A stretch of 64,000 nt of DNA from Pelecanus crispus. Lineage: Eukaryota; Chordata; Aves; Pelecaniformes; Pelecanidae. The translations under genes were made by a program, and so were the position numbers. How positions within the stretch are numbered: the first letter of the stretch is position 1; the number at the start of each line of letters is the position of its first letter. Shown piece after piece: positions 51,901 through 64,000 of the stretch. The stretch spans positions 43,519,240 to 43,583,239 of the forward strand of contig NC_134646.1 in the NCBI RefSeq assembly GCF_030463565.1, read 5' to 3'. A model generated the notes under the pieces. The model saw nothing but the letters and a program-made list of their open reading frames with translations. It made no database searches and had not been told where the DNA came from.

Positions 51901-53654
51901 GCTCTCAGAATATTTTCCTCAGCTGCTCTTTGAAGGCATTTTCTTTCTAATGCAGAAAGACCTGCCATGCTGAATACTATGCTTGCAAAGAGTGCTCCAA
52001 CAAAATGGTGCGTATGTGATGAGGGATGTTAGAATCCAGATATCAAAATTAAAACAGTCTTTTAAATTGTGGAATTCTTCATGTTCTTTCAGTGACCATA
52101 CCAGGCACTTGCCCCGTGGCTGCTTCAGAAAATTTGGCTGTATTCCTGTGTATCTGTCCATCCACCTGTCCCTACCAGTAGCTTTGAACTTGATAGTGAA
52201 TTTCTATCATATTTGGCAGAGGAATGCCAATGTCTTCTGAAGTTTTGTAAAAACTCTGCTCAATGGAGGTGAGAGAACCAAATTCTTTTTCCAGTTAAAA
52301 AAATACAGCAGTTTAAACTCAACAGTCATTTATCCTATTGGCCTAGCATTAGCCAAGCAGTACATTGCATACTTTGGACTCTGTCACAGGACAAACCATC
52401 TTTTATTTAGCCAGTGGTTGACTCGGAAAGGACCTGATGGATAGTGAATGTAGATTCAAGGAACAAGGAGGGGAAATTAACTGCTGTTGTTGTGGCTGGA
52501 GGAGGTAGGAATACAGAGTCAAAAGAATCTGGAAGAAACCAGTTGTTACTAGCTGCAGTGTTCACAGAACAACTTGTGTCACAAAACACTGTGTTTCAAA
52601 ACATTACACAGTCCTAATTTCCACAAAATCCACATTCTTGCACCTAAACTGAGCAACTGAATGTGACATTGTTTTGCCAGCAAAACACCTATGTATGCAC
52701 TTGTGAGGATGGATATTTTCGAGAGCAGACAACTTGAAGGCAAAGTTTAGTGTTACCATATCCTGTCCACTGTACCTAATGAATATAGCTAAACACATGC
52801 AAATCTGAGAAAAGCCACAGAAGAATGCATGAGTTTTCACAAGGTTCATTATGAAGATCGTGGAAACATACAGCGTACTAGTAATGAGGATATTTGAAGG
52901 ATATCTGGGTAACAGAGGCATTAGGAGTTTATCTAAGTTTAACCATCATCTTGTGTAAAACAAAGCTTTACTGACTTTGACAAAGTTATGTACATTTACA
53001 CCAAGGACCTAGCTCATATTTTTTCTGTATGCTTTTTAGATCAGTATTTCCCTAAGGCAACATTTAGATATTCTCCCCCTTTTTTTTTAATGAGTTACTA
53101 TATTTACCATGAAAGAGCTGAATAATGAGTTGTCTGCACTGACTCTGATCTGCTTCCAGATACTTAGAAGTTCAGCTCTGCAGTTTCAATGTATGTTAAT
53201 GTCCCTTTGGAAAGATGTAACTACATTCAGATACTGGTGAAATAACGAACACCTTACTTACTATGGGATCCACCCTAGATTATTATAAATAAAACCTATT
53301 TAGGGAAAGAATCTTTTTAATGTGATTGATTTATGACTGGTAAAGATAAACTGGCTTGCTGTAGCTTCCATACAGACATTATCGTTGGGCTCACTTAATA
53401 TCCATAAACAACAACTTTATTTTCTGTGCAAGTATCGAAGTCTGTCACTCCTAATAGTCAAATCTCTTAGGCTCCACACTCATTATACTTTCAATAGTTT
53501 CCCTTTTGGGAAATGCAAATGCATAAATAAATTGCACATGAAATTCATAGTGGTTTATACTGGCAATGTACACAATTCTTACCAGAACAATAACTCAAAT
53601 AGTCACATTATGTACAGTGGACACCAGTGATCACTGACACAAATGTCACATTTT

Positions 53655-53788
53655 GTGCCTGATCCTGCAAAAAGTTTAGAATTCTTTAAAGTATATGTCT
53701 GGAATTGGTGTACATCCTACAGGATTGACCCCCAGAGCATAATGCAAGTTTCTTCATCATTCAATCCCATGTCACTGAGACCAATGGG
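53655..53788. repeat. Possible ancient amniote interspersed repeat
   Basis: GTGCCTGATCCTGCAA at the left and CACTGAGACCAATGGG at the right resemble 'cctgatcctgcaaa' and 'cccattgaagtcaatggg'. These word pairs recur in old reptile and bird repeats as I remember them. I cannot name the family. Confidence 0.3.
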
Positions 53789-53857
53789 CGTTTGATAATG
53801 TTTACTTATTTTTAAAATGTTATTGGAGAAATCCCTGTTAAATTTTGGCTTTGAAAA

Positions 53858-54345
53858 AAATTATAGAATTATTATATTGAATGGAGGGTTGGTAGGTCAT
53901 CTATCCCAACCTCCTTATCAAAACAGGGTCAACACTGAATTGAGACCAAGGTGGTTAGAGATTTGCCCAGTTCAGTTTCTAAAACCTCTGAGGATGGAGA
54001 CTCCATAACCTCTTCAGGCAACTTCTACTGCTTGATTATCCTCACAGTAAAAAATGTCTTCTTCACATCCAGCCAGAACATTCCCTGGTTTGTTTTAGGA
54101 CTGTTGCCTTTCATTCTTCATGCACCTCAGTAAAGAGCCTGGCTCCATGTTCTTGATGGTCTTCCCATAAGTACTGCAGAGCAGCTGTTGCGGCCCCGCA
54201 GGGCTGTCTCTTTTCTAGGCTAAGTCCAATCCCCTCAGCTTCTCCTCACAAGGCAAGTGCTCCAGCCTTTTGACCACCTTGGAGTCCCTCCACTGGCCAT
54301 CAACAAGCTCCTCTTGCTTTCCTCAGCAAGGTGTAAAACAGTTTT
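53858..54345 (-). mobile_element. Ancient CR1 fragment in ANXA10 intron 1
   Basis: A strongly diverged CR1 3' region in reverse orientation. In order it shows TTATAGAATTATTATATTGA, GGTAGGTCATCTATCCCAAC, GAGGATGGAGACTCCATAAC and CTCTTCAGGCAAC, then CTCAGCTTCTCCTCACAAGG and AAGTGCTCCAGCC. These are counterparts of the tail, the 'gggatggngactccaccacctctctgggcaacctgttcc' block and the 'cctcataggagaggtgctccagcc' block. No usable reading frame remains. Confidence 0.85.
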
Positions 54346-55637
54346 CTCATTGAGGGCACAACCCAAAGCTCCCTGAAATCAATAAAAAGACCTCCATTGA
54401 CACTAACCATGAGATATGGATGAAGTCCTACTACTAAGAATGTTAAGTGATCCAAAAATGTTCCTGCTTTTCTCAACTTTCAAAAAGATTTCTCTTACTT
54501 CTGAATCACAGTTTTGTTTTACTTGTGTGGGTGGGTTGGAGAGCATTGTATTTAGATAAATTATATTCAGTAAACATACCCCTAACTCTTTCTCTGACAT
54601 CACCAAGACAACCACAACACAACTTTCACTGCTGTGGATTTAGCTTTGCCATGAAGTGTAATTTCTGCTCACAGAAAACAGCAACATAATGTTCATTTTA
54701 AGTGTGAAATTCAGGACCGCAAAGTTGATGTGAGCATAAAGCTTAGATCTTTTATTTCCTCCCTCCATGTCTCACCATCTTCCTGACTTCAGCAGTTTTG
54801 TATTTCAGCACCTATGTCAATCAGTTATTGTGTACTCCAGCAAACCTCTGAACCACTTTTACTTGAAGAAGGCAGACACAGAGCATACTTGGATTTAGTC
54901 TGGAGAGAGAATACTGCCTTGAATTTAGTATTAAGTAAAAACCATACAGTAGATGGTTACAGATAAATAATTAAAATGGGACTTTCCCACAGAGAGAAAC
55001 TCAGATATATTAAACTCAGGGTCAGAGAAAGCAATAAGGGCCTGGTCTGCCTTCCTTCCAGACAACAGAAACAGTCCCTGACTCTTTAATATAAGCTGGT
55101 GTGGGTCTTAAAATAGCTTAATCATTAAGGACATACAGGAGAATTTGGGTATTTTAGTAGATTTTCCTGTTTTAAAAAGTTTCACTAATAAAGCCAATTT
55201 CAGCAGACTAAAGCTGAAGTAACATTTAGAGTACTGTCCAGAAAAGTTTAACTTTAGAAGAGCCTGCTTTTTACAAATAAAAGAAACTTATTCAGTCTGT
55301 AGATGAAAAGCTGGAATTTAATTTCATTATAAATTATAACCTAGAAGTGCTGAACTACAATTAAATAATAAAGACTTCAATTGTCAAACTATTTCTTAAG
55401 AAAGGGAAAGATCATGTCTGTGCAATCCTAGCCTTTCCCTCCCCGCCCCTTAAGCCACTGTTCTGCCGGTCCTATTCTCCTGAATTCTTTTGTCTTTATT
55501 CTATAGCAGTCTAGTGTGTAAGGTGCACAACATGCTCTGTACTGATTTTTTCCGCAGTTTACTAATGCTCTTGTTGGGCACATCAGTAATGTTTTTTACC
55601 TTGTTTCTATCTAGGGTGGCTTCTGATAAAAGCATTG

Positions 55638-55658
55638 CCCCCCCCCCCCCCCCCCCCC
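55638..55658. repeat. Poly-C tract (21 C)
   Basis: Twenty-one consecutive C residues followed by TTTTT, inside ANXA10 intron 1. Such tracts are unstable, can form i-motif or G-quadruplex structure and are prone to sequencing length error. Confidence 0.9.
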
Positions 55659-58600
55659 TTTTTAAGATGTTCATCACAGTAATTGTTGATGCTCTGTCTC
55701 ACAGCAGTTGCCACCTCATGTTTTCTATTTTGCAGAGGAAGCTGTAGTGATTCTGCAGGTTTTTATGCACTTTGATTTATGATGTGCTCTCTGGTCCTGT
55801 AAAATATTTCCAACTAATCTTCAGAAGGAGTTATTGTAGTGTGATTGCTGCCTCAAAGCTGTTGGAATCTGATGATGGTACTAGTGCTATGGCCTTCCTA
55901 ATAATTCATCCTGATCGATGGGGAGCTGTTGCTTGAATTACTCAGAACTCTGTTGGACATTTCATTCACTGGAGGGTGTTTAAAGGTTTATTTCTTCTCT
56001 ATGTAGGTAGCGTGTTTTCTTTCATATAAATTTCACTTGATGTTCAGGATCTTCTGATGGATATTTGGAAGAATTAAATGTATTTTTAAAAATAAATATT
56101 AAGTAAGAAAATCTCAACAGGGGAATGACTTAACATCCCTCTAGTGACCATCTTAAGGCATATGGAAGAAAAGTCACAAGATTGTATTATTAATTTCCTT
56201 ATGCTTTTCAGAGCTTAGGGAGAAAAAGATGTTCAAGCAAAACAGAAATGGCCATAGACTCAAAACTGGCCATGCTGATGTCAGAGTCCAATACTCTCTG
56301 ATCAGGTTCTTTCAGATATTCTACCCATGGAGGGTGTGATGTTTAGTATCAAATTTACTTATTTAAAGATAAGTGATTTTACACAGGATTTTCAGTCTAG
56401 CAAAGTAATACAAAATGTACTGAAAACACAACGCAAAACGCAAATGTAACACTGATGTGATCCCCATTACTGGTCTCTATGATATGCTCAATGTTGCAAA
56501 GCTGGGCATCACCAGGAAGGAATACATGGGTTAAAGCCAACTCAAGCCCATTGCTCTATTCCAAATTATTTTACTAGTTGCTTCATTTTTATACTCTATG
56601 TTGGGCTGAGCCACATACTCACTTCCTTCATGCTGGTCTGGCTAACTCAGGGAGACATTCACACCCTTGTAATGAACTAAGGTATAAACATTTACACCAC
56701 CAGTTACCCACTCAACTGTTGATAGCTGTTTATATAAAATGAAGGCCAGCCTTGGTCTCCTTTGTGCTGAGATAAAATCAGCTTTCTTTGCAACAGCTGT
56801 GGTCAGTCACATCCTGCATTATTCCCTGAGCTGCATGGGCACGCTGCCCTTGCCCAGCTCCTCTGAGCCTTCTTCCATTATAGGGGTTTATTGGTCAGTC
56901 ACAGCTGACTTCAGTGAAAAGGAATGAAGTGAAATAGCACTACCTGTAACCACACTCAGGTGTTCAATCAACCCTAAAAATGCCTTGCTTCAAAACAGGG
57001 CAGTAGAAATTCTCTAATCAAAGATAATGGCAAGGAACAACCTATTCCCATGTAGTTGCCTGCTCCCTGATCAAAATGCAATCTGTTGTAATTTCATTCA
57101 GTTACCAAATGCCTCTGCTGCTCTGCTTCTTCAGTTTGTGCAGTACACTGTTGCTAGGTATGCATTTCCTAGGCACATTTAGGCGTGCAAACTCTGTATA
57201 ACTTTTTGGGGAAACATGATTTTTCACCCTGGGCCCTAGGTTATGGAAGCAGAGTCCTAGCTTTCCCAAGGTGAACATTGTTTCAAAGTTTTTTCCTCAT
57301 TTGCTTGAAGAATGTCAGCAAAAGAATGTCATAACCACAGATTTACTACAAGATTGTAACAAATCTTTGCAAAACAAAATGCCTGCTACGATCTCTCAGG
57401 ACAGGAGGTTATTGTGAGCATTCAGTCTTGCTCAACAACTTAAAACTACACCAGCTCTTTCATGCTTTCACTCTCCCCATAAAACTACACCAAAGGACAT
57501 TAGAGCAGTTGCTTGCTCAGAAAAGCAACCTCTTGGATTCTTGCATTGCTTCTGAATCAAATTTCTTCCTTCTCACCTGCCGAGTAGCATCTTGTCACCA
57601 CAGGACAGTAGTACCACCTGCCATCACGGCACTAAGGCCCCGTACTCCATGACAAGTGTATGGCTTGTCCACATGTTATTTACTTCAGAGAGGCACAGAC
57701 GGCACTGCAGCATCCAAGAATCAATCCCTTCCTCCACTGAACTGTCTACCAATAAATACACTTGGCTTTGCCTTCCATGGTAAATATCACACAGCGCACT
57801 CGAATTATTTGCTACTGGACAGAAAACAAATGGCTACAACCCACAAAGTGGTAGGCTATCGCTGTGTAATCACACTGAATTAAGACCCAAAATTACCAAA
57901 GTTCAGCTCTAAATGTTTGGCCCAGACCTGCTTTTGCCCATATTTCAAAAATTCAATGAAAACAGGTGGAATAGCTTTAATAAGTAATAAACTCCTGAAG
58001 ATTTTGTCATTAAGTGTATGAAGTGAACCAGGAATGCTTCTGCAGGCTTGTCAAAGACTGAAACTATGAAAGTGGTTACAGGCTAAAACTGACATGGGTT
58101 GTGATGGGATAAATGTTCCTAAAGGTTAGGCTGTGTAAACACCGCAAAGTAGCAAAGTACTTTCTTCAAGGTACACAACATTGCAACAATAACTCTGTGA
58201 GCTATGCCAGCAGTAAGACAACATCAGTTAATTAGAAATTCCTTCCAAGGATTCTGATAGCACGTATGCTGTAAATCCTAGATCTTGGTTCAGATAACTG
58301 TTATATATTGGCAGAATGCTGAATTTCCTGAGAAACCACTCTGAAAATCCAAATACGAGGTACACTGAAAATCCTCATCAAAAATAACATTCTGGGACAA
58401 ATGTCTTCTGTGGGATGGAAGACAAAGCCAAGTACAATGTGTACACTATAAGAAAATTGTAATTAAATTTTAATTTGTTTAAAAGCAAACAAAAGGACAA
58501 GAGTTCTTTCCCACAAAGGACTTGTATTTTTAAAAAGTTGTATTTTACTCTATCTTCTAAAAGTTTTTACCTGAACCTTCATATGTAACTTAGTTCTACT

Positions 58601-61600
58601 TAAAAGCATTGTGTTTTTAATTAGATCCTGGCAAGGAGATAGTTGTTTACTAGATAAGGTTTAATCTACTGATAGTGAGCCTCAAATAATGGGATGGTGA
58701 ATACTTTATAAAAGAAGTGTTCAGCAACTCTGCTAAACCAAGGGAGAATTGAGCACTTTCAAAAATCCATTATTTTGCCTGAGAGATACATTACAAGGGC
58801 TGTGTTGAGTTTTTTCGGTCAAAAATATACAAGCCTGCAAATCTGTATATTCAAAACTGTTTTCTTCTATGATCAAATTCTCCATTATATTTTTGCAAAT
58901 ATACATGCATGCAAGGCAGTTATTTTGTTTTGACTGTTTCATAAATGAAGATATGTATTCAGAAATTATTAATGCTTGCCTCCATTCTGACTGAGAGGTG
59001 ATATCTACTTAGAAAAAAACTTTTACTCATTTTTCTTTCTGACGACTATGCAGGAATCCACCTTTAAAGCATTCACTAAGTCACTTATTTCTGATTTTAG
59101 TGCAAGTATCATAAATGCTCAAAAGATCAGTGACTTAGTGGTTCATTTTGTGACACCACAAGCCTGAATGTCTGAAAGGAAATACTTTGAGATAACTAAT
59201 CTTAATGGGAAGTGAACCTGTTCAAAGCTGACGCAGAGATGAAAAGCCAGCACGAGTATTTTAAATTAGATTTGAATAAATGCACGTCCCACATTTTCTC
59301 TCCTCCCCACTGCCACCCTTCTGACCAGCGAGGGCAGCAACAGGTTCAGAGGGCACTTAAACTGAATCCCAGATATGCTTAGGCTTTCTACCTTTGGTTT
59401 AAAGTGCAGACTCAAAGTCTTTGAATCTCCTATCTCTTACTTGCATTCCATTTGCATACTCCCATTCTTTATTATTATCCCCATCAAAATGTTTTCTGTT
59501 TTGGCAACGCTAACATAGTATTTGATCTTGTGTTGGGTTTGGATTTGTTTTTGTTTTCCTCTCAAGACTGATGAGCTTTTTTATGTCTCAGACATTTTGG
59601 GAAGCATGAATTACAGAGCCAGAAAGCTAAATTTCTTTTCCAAACTCATAGCATATATCAATATATATTTTTGATTCTGCATTCTAACAGTGTCTTCTAG
59701 TACTTCTTTCCATAGTGATTTTGTTTATTAGAAAGCTTTGGGGTGGTTTGTCCAGCTGATCAGCCACCGAGCTCAAGCATTTCTGCCTCCTGAGCTGTGA
59801 AGAACGATGATTGAACTAAGGTCAGCATTATTTGACATGCTAGCAAGGAGGGGGGGAAATGGAGCCTCATGTACCGTCTGGCCAAACAGCACTCAAACTC
59901 CCAGTGCTGCAAACAGCACGTGCCTAGGAAACTTCTCAGGAACGACATCTGAAGAAGTATGTGTACTGTCAGTAACTAGGATGTCATGAGGATATACACT
60001 CTCAATTTCTGAGGCTAATATCTGCAGAGCCGTACCCTAGAGATACCTTAAGTGACAAGTGAGGCCCAGGGTACACAGACAATTCCCACACTGACAAAGG
60101 AAGATGGAATGGAGCATAACTTAAAGATGAGTCTGAAATTCGTTTTAGATACAACAACATATATCAACCTACAAAAATTGGCATGGTCTCATTGGCTTCT
60201 CTATGGTCAGCGTTTATCTCCATAACTCCAAAAGACTTTTTTTCTCATTATTTTCCTGATTGTTTTAATGATTAAAAAGGCACTATGTATTTTATGCTCA
60301 GCTGTAAAGATAGGGCCTTGTATTCAAATGATGAACAAACTGCAGAAGGATATTTGTCCACTGGTGAGTACTTTCTTCTTTGTGTAAAGCATGGTGCCCT
60401 ATTAGTACTTTTTAAAGTAACTCCTTTAAAAATCTTAAATTTCTGACCTCACTTAGACACTGACAATTTGTTGCCCCTACCTTTGCTTGGTGGGTCTAAA
60501 GTAATGATCAAACATATCAAGAAATTATGTCTTCCTCCTCATTTAAAATACCCACTTCTTGCTTGGTACTTTTTAATTCTGTTGTTAAAATTGCAAGCCA
60601 GGGAAGCATAATTAGTGACCATACACAAAATCTGTATGTGTACGTCATTACTACTGAAGGCACAACATATAAAAGGCTTTCAAGTGTATGTAAAGTGAGC
60701 AAACAAACAAATTAATTAGTGTAATCAGTGTAACTCCTGATTCTAGCAGGTATTCGTAAAAATACACCATTTGTTTTTATAAAATATATCCCATTTTTCC
60801 TTGAAATGTAAATTTCAACTTAACAGTATCATTTTAATCAGATGTATTGGCTGAAACCAGGAATCATCATAAAAGATAACCTTTACACTTGTTACATCTG
60901 GAAAAGCAGGTAGAATCCTCAGAGGAACTAAAGAGGTTAACCAGGGGACAGAGATAAGTAGCTTTCTACCTCGGTTATTTTCTTCTGTATACGCATGGGT
61001 CTGTGATTCTATTAAAATAAGTATATCAGTTCTATTTATTATTCACAGATTTCTTAAAAAGAGTAAGAAAAAATACATGAAATAAAGTTTCCCTGTGACT
61101 GAACTGACAGTAATCAGTTACAAAGCAACTAGAAAAATGGTGTTGCCTTCTACATGACATATACATGGATATCTCATACTTAACAGTAACATCACTTCTT
61201 TAAAAAATCACTAGGTTTGCAAGCAACCTATGTATCTCATTCATCATTTTCTCACTAGTCCTTTAAAATTAGAAATACCATGAGAAATACATATTGAAGG
61301 CTGTCAGGGATATCATGGATTAACTTTGAAAGATAAAATAATATTTTCAGAAGAAGGCTGGGAAAAAGATAGACACAAAAATGTGGTTACATTTTAATGC
61401 AAAAAAACCTAATTAGTATTCTTTCTCCCAGGCTTAACTCATGCTAGGGGAAACTTCCTCAAATACAGTCTGTCTTCCTAGGGCTTACTGCAAGTTTAAG
61501 TTCTGTTTCATAAATTAAAAACTTTGCATCCTGTTCCCCATGAAGCAAAGACAATTTAATGTTGTGATTGTTGGTTTTCAACAGAATTATATACGCAGTG

Positions 61601-61648
61601 TTATAGATGTAAAACACCTCAATTAAAGGCTGCTTTCCCCTTTAGCAG

Positions 61649-61730
61649 GTGCAAGGAACAATTTTTCCCGCTCCGAATTTTAACCCTGTTATGGATGCCC
61701 AGTTGCTAGGAGGAGCCCTACAGGGAATTA
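61649..61730 (+). CDS. ANXA10: Annexin A10, coding exon 2
   Basis: Exactly 82 bp between the acceptor TTTAGCAG/G and the donor ATTA/GTGAGT. It translates to VQGTIFPAPNFNPVMDAQ then LLGGALQGI (27 codons plus one base). This is residues 7-33 of ANXA10 and covers the short N-terminal tail and the first helix of annexin repeat 1. Compared with the human protein as I recall it, differences are V for I at 20, L for M at 25 and I for F at 33. The final split codon begins with A, so the following residue cannot be the human Asp34. The reading frame joins exon 1 in phase 0 and leaves phase 1 for exon 3, which I did not find before the window ends. No stop, frameshift or other damage is visible, so the gene appears functional here. 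Confidence 0.97.
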
Positions 61731-64000
61731 GTGAGTACCTTGACTGATTCTAACACATCTTTTTTTTTCAGAAAGCTCTTATAAAATAACAAGCATTAGG
61801 CAAAATAAAAATTCATAAAATTAAAAGTGTCACAATGTATCTGTTGATTCTTCAAGGTATCACAATAAGACATGCTGGTGACATCCAAATAAATTTTGTA
61901 TTTGCATTTACAGAAACCAAGAGGTGATTAAGATTAATCTAAAATCTATACCAACAGTTACAGTAATGAATGCTTTCCTTGAGAAAATAAGAAAAAGAAA
62001 ACAGAATTCTATGTTATGCACTACAGTGAAGGCCAAAAAAGGAAAGGGCTTTAGTTGTAACTTCAACAATTAACTATTACCAGTGACTGTTAAATCTTTT
62101 AATCAGTCATCAAGGAATAAAAATAAATGGAGTAGAAAGTTTAAAGAATTTATCATCTTTCACTCAGGAGTAATTTTTGCTTTCAGTCTATGTACAGAAA
62201 AAACTTTTGTTCACCAAAGCATGTTTCTCTGTTCAGTTTTTTGTGTTTTCCTGTTGAACATTGTTGGTATTGCTGAGGGTCAGAATATTGATTTATTTGT
62301 TTTTTACTATCTGAAACATTTTCCTCACATTAAAATTGTTGTCTTTATCAAAATTTTTATAGCCCTTGGGCTTTTCACAAGGCACCAAATCTTGCATTCT
62401 GTTTTCAGTTTCTTCAATGGAAATGTGAGGACTCAGACTTAATGTCAAATGAACCAAAATGGGTATTATTGGTCAAGAGGAAACTGATGTATCTTTTTGA
62501 TTAAGTTGGCTACAGATTAAAAGTTTGAAACATTTTGCTAGACTTCAAACAGTACCTTTAATGTAACATTGCTAACACAACAATGCAGAGATGATTCTCT
62601 TCATTTAATACTGTAAATACAAGTGCATTAACCTTACTTTTAATTTACCTATCAAAGTACATGGAACAAAATCTAATTTCAAGGACAACTGGCAAAATAC
62701 AAAGTTCAGCTTCAGAGGAGTTTAAGTCTCCATAGACTTTACGGGCAGCGACACCCCTGACCTTGAATCTTGCACACGACACTCATTGTTGTGAGGAGGT
62801 TCAGTCACATGTCGTCCCACTGATGCCAGTGGTATTACAAAAATGAATAAAGTTATTTAGGTTTTTAAATATTTCCTGAATCCTTCTTAGTTTTTACTGT
62901 AGAGACTGTATAACTTGTACAGATTCCTACTGATAATTATTTTCTGAAAAGTAAAAAGAAATGCTTATGCACAGAGTTTTAGTAATACATCTCTTTTGTG
63001 AGTTTGATGGAAAAGAATCAGAGTGATGTTAAATCAGTGGCATGCTAAAAAGTTGGTGTAATTGTGGTGAGATAATCCAGAAGAAAGAGAATTTAACCTG
63101 TATAATGAACAAATACAGACTTCCTCTGCCAACTTAAAAAAGTATTCAATATCCAGTTACATTTGTGTCAAAAAGGAACCTGTCAGTTATAGATCATATG
63201 ATAAAATCTGCCTAACAAAGCTGTAATAGGTACAGAATGTGTATCTGTAACATATGTATATGTGCCTATATAACAATGACTGGTAGAAACATGAGAGACT
63301 GCCCTACTCCATTCAGATGCTAGCTGATCCCTATGCTTTCGAGCCTAATTCACCTCTGCTGCAAGTGTGGTAAAGTCAATTGATTTAGACTTGGAGATAC
63401 ATTTATGCTGGAATGTCACTAAAATGCTGAGCCACCTAAAATTACCAAGAGCCATCTTTTGGGATGGAAAAAAATACACAAATGATAAAATAATTTTCAG
63501 AATATGTTAATCATTATCTTCTTTTTCATAAGCAGTTAATACTGATTCATTATAGAAGCTTAGCAGTATGCTCTAGCTATCAAGCAAAAGATGACAAGGT
63601 AACCTTCAATAAAATGCTCTTGGAAATTGGTTAAAATATCATATTTTTTAAAACTTCATAACTTATTTTATATAGTTCATCTGAAAATAATCTTTCAGTT
63701 TTTCATCAAATGGTCTGACCATAATTCGTCACCCTCATAAAAGAGATCCTGAATCCTGAAATGACAATTTCATCAATATCAACAGAGCATACGAGTATAA
63801 CTTCCCAGGCTCAGCCACAAATTCTTCTAGTGTGCCTAGTTCTGAGTAGATGAAAGCCTCTGTCTGTTTTCAAATTGATGCTTTAAAATCCATTGAGCTT
63901 GAGAGAGATGATGATGCATCTGATAAAAACAGACTACTTCACTTTTTGTTCATATTACACCAGCAAGTGAAAGACACATAAGCATGGTAAATATAATTGA
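61731..64000 (+). other. ANXA10: ANXA10 intron 2, 5' part
   Basis: Sequence after the donor GTGAGTACC. I searched for the next ANXA10 coding segment (in human beginning around CDKDML) and did not see it, so the intron continues past the edge. A 119-codon frame at 62083-62442 is AT-rich, hydrophobic and matches no annexin sequence; I treat it as chance. Confidence 0.8.

Larger units (their letters stand above)
48934..61648 (+). other. ANXA10: ANXA10 intron 1
   Basis: A 12,715-bp intron running from GTGAGT to TTTAGCAG with a pyrimidine-rich CTTTCCCCTTTAG before the acceptor. It is AT-rich and contains an ancient CR1 (53858-54345), a possible older repeat (53655-53788) and a 21-C run (55638-55658). 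No other exon was recognised inside it; ORFs such as 51256-51507 and 57428-57652 have no domain. Confidence 0.85.

Noticed and set aside
62083..62442. 119-codon ORF just after ANXA10 exon 2
   Set aside because: AT-rich hydrophobic translation with no annexin similarity, so not ANXA10 exon 3; likely a chance frame.
62766..62832. CCACTGATGCCAGTGG inverted motif resembling an old interspersed repeat
   Set aside because: A single short palindromic word without supporting flanks; not enough to name a repeat.
1..64000. CRISPR arrays, operons, tRNA/rRNA genes and autonomous proviruses
   Set aside because: No regularly spaced repeats, bacterial gene order, tRNA-like folds or retroviral internal genes were seen; all evidence points to avian nuclear DNA.

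Overview
The window is vertebrate nuclear DNA from a bird, most likely from Neoaves. It is AT-rich and almost gene-free, with no operons, ribosome-binding sites or CRISPR arrays. The retroelements show the lineage: several CR1 LINE copies, three with the avian (CATAGAAT)n-type 3' tail, and one solo LTR of a kind I know from many Neoaves genomes. Heavily decayed MIR-like SINE relics are also present, as expected for an amniote.

One protein-coding gene can be recognised: annexin A10 (ANXA10) on the + strand, entering near 48.7 kb and running off the right edge. Its first coding exon (48916-48933, MYCGDY) and second coding exon (61649-61730, VQGTIFPAPNFNP...) match the ANXA10 N-terminus, with good splice sites and correct phase. 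They are separated by a 12.7-kb intron. I could not find the third coding exon before the window ends. A TATA box lies 215 bp upstream of the start codon.

Layout: 1-48.7 kb is the intergenic region upstream of ANXA10. It holds a long CR1 with most of a reverse-transcriptase ORF (2613-5041, minus), a CR1 of another subfamily (10201-11058, minus), an old CR1 scrap (25341-25500), a short CR1 tail (33759-34051, minus), a CR1 3' end (39663-40217, plus), MIR-like relics near 37.0 and 40.9 kb, and a solo LTR with 5-bp target-site duplications (45662-46237, plus). The rest is unique AT-rich sequence with a few short tandem duplications and homopolymer tracts. From 48934 on the sequence is ANXA10 intronic, with one ancient CR1 (53858-54345) and a 21-C run.

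The most interesting observation is the arrangement around the ANXA10 promoter. A sense-oriented solo LTR, with its own TATA box and polyadenylation signal, ends 2.7 kb upstream of the start codon. Its 3' junction with the target-site duplication happens to form a consensus 5' splice site. I see no wholly new biological system in the window. Most open reading frames here are chance or lie antisense to CR1.
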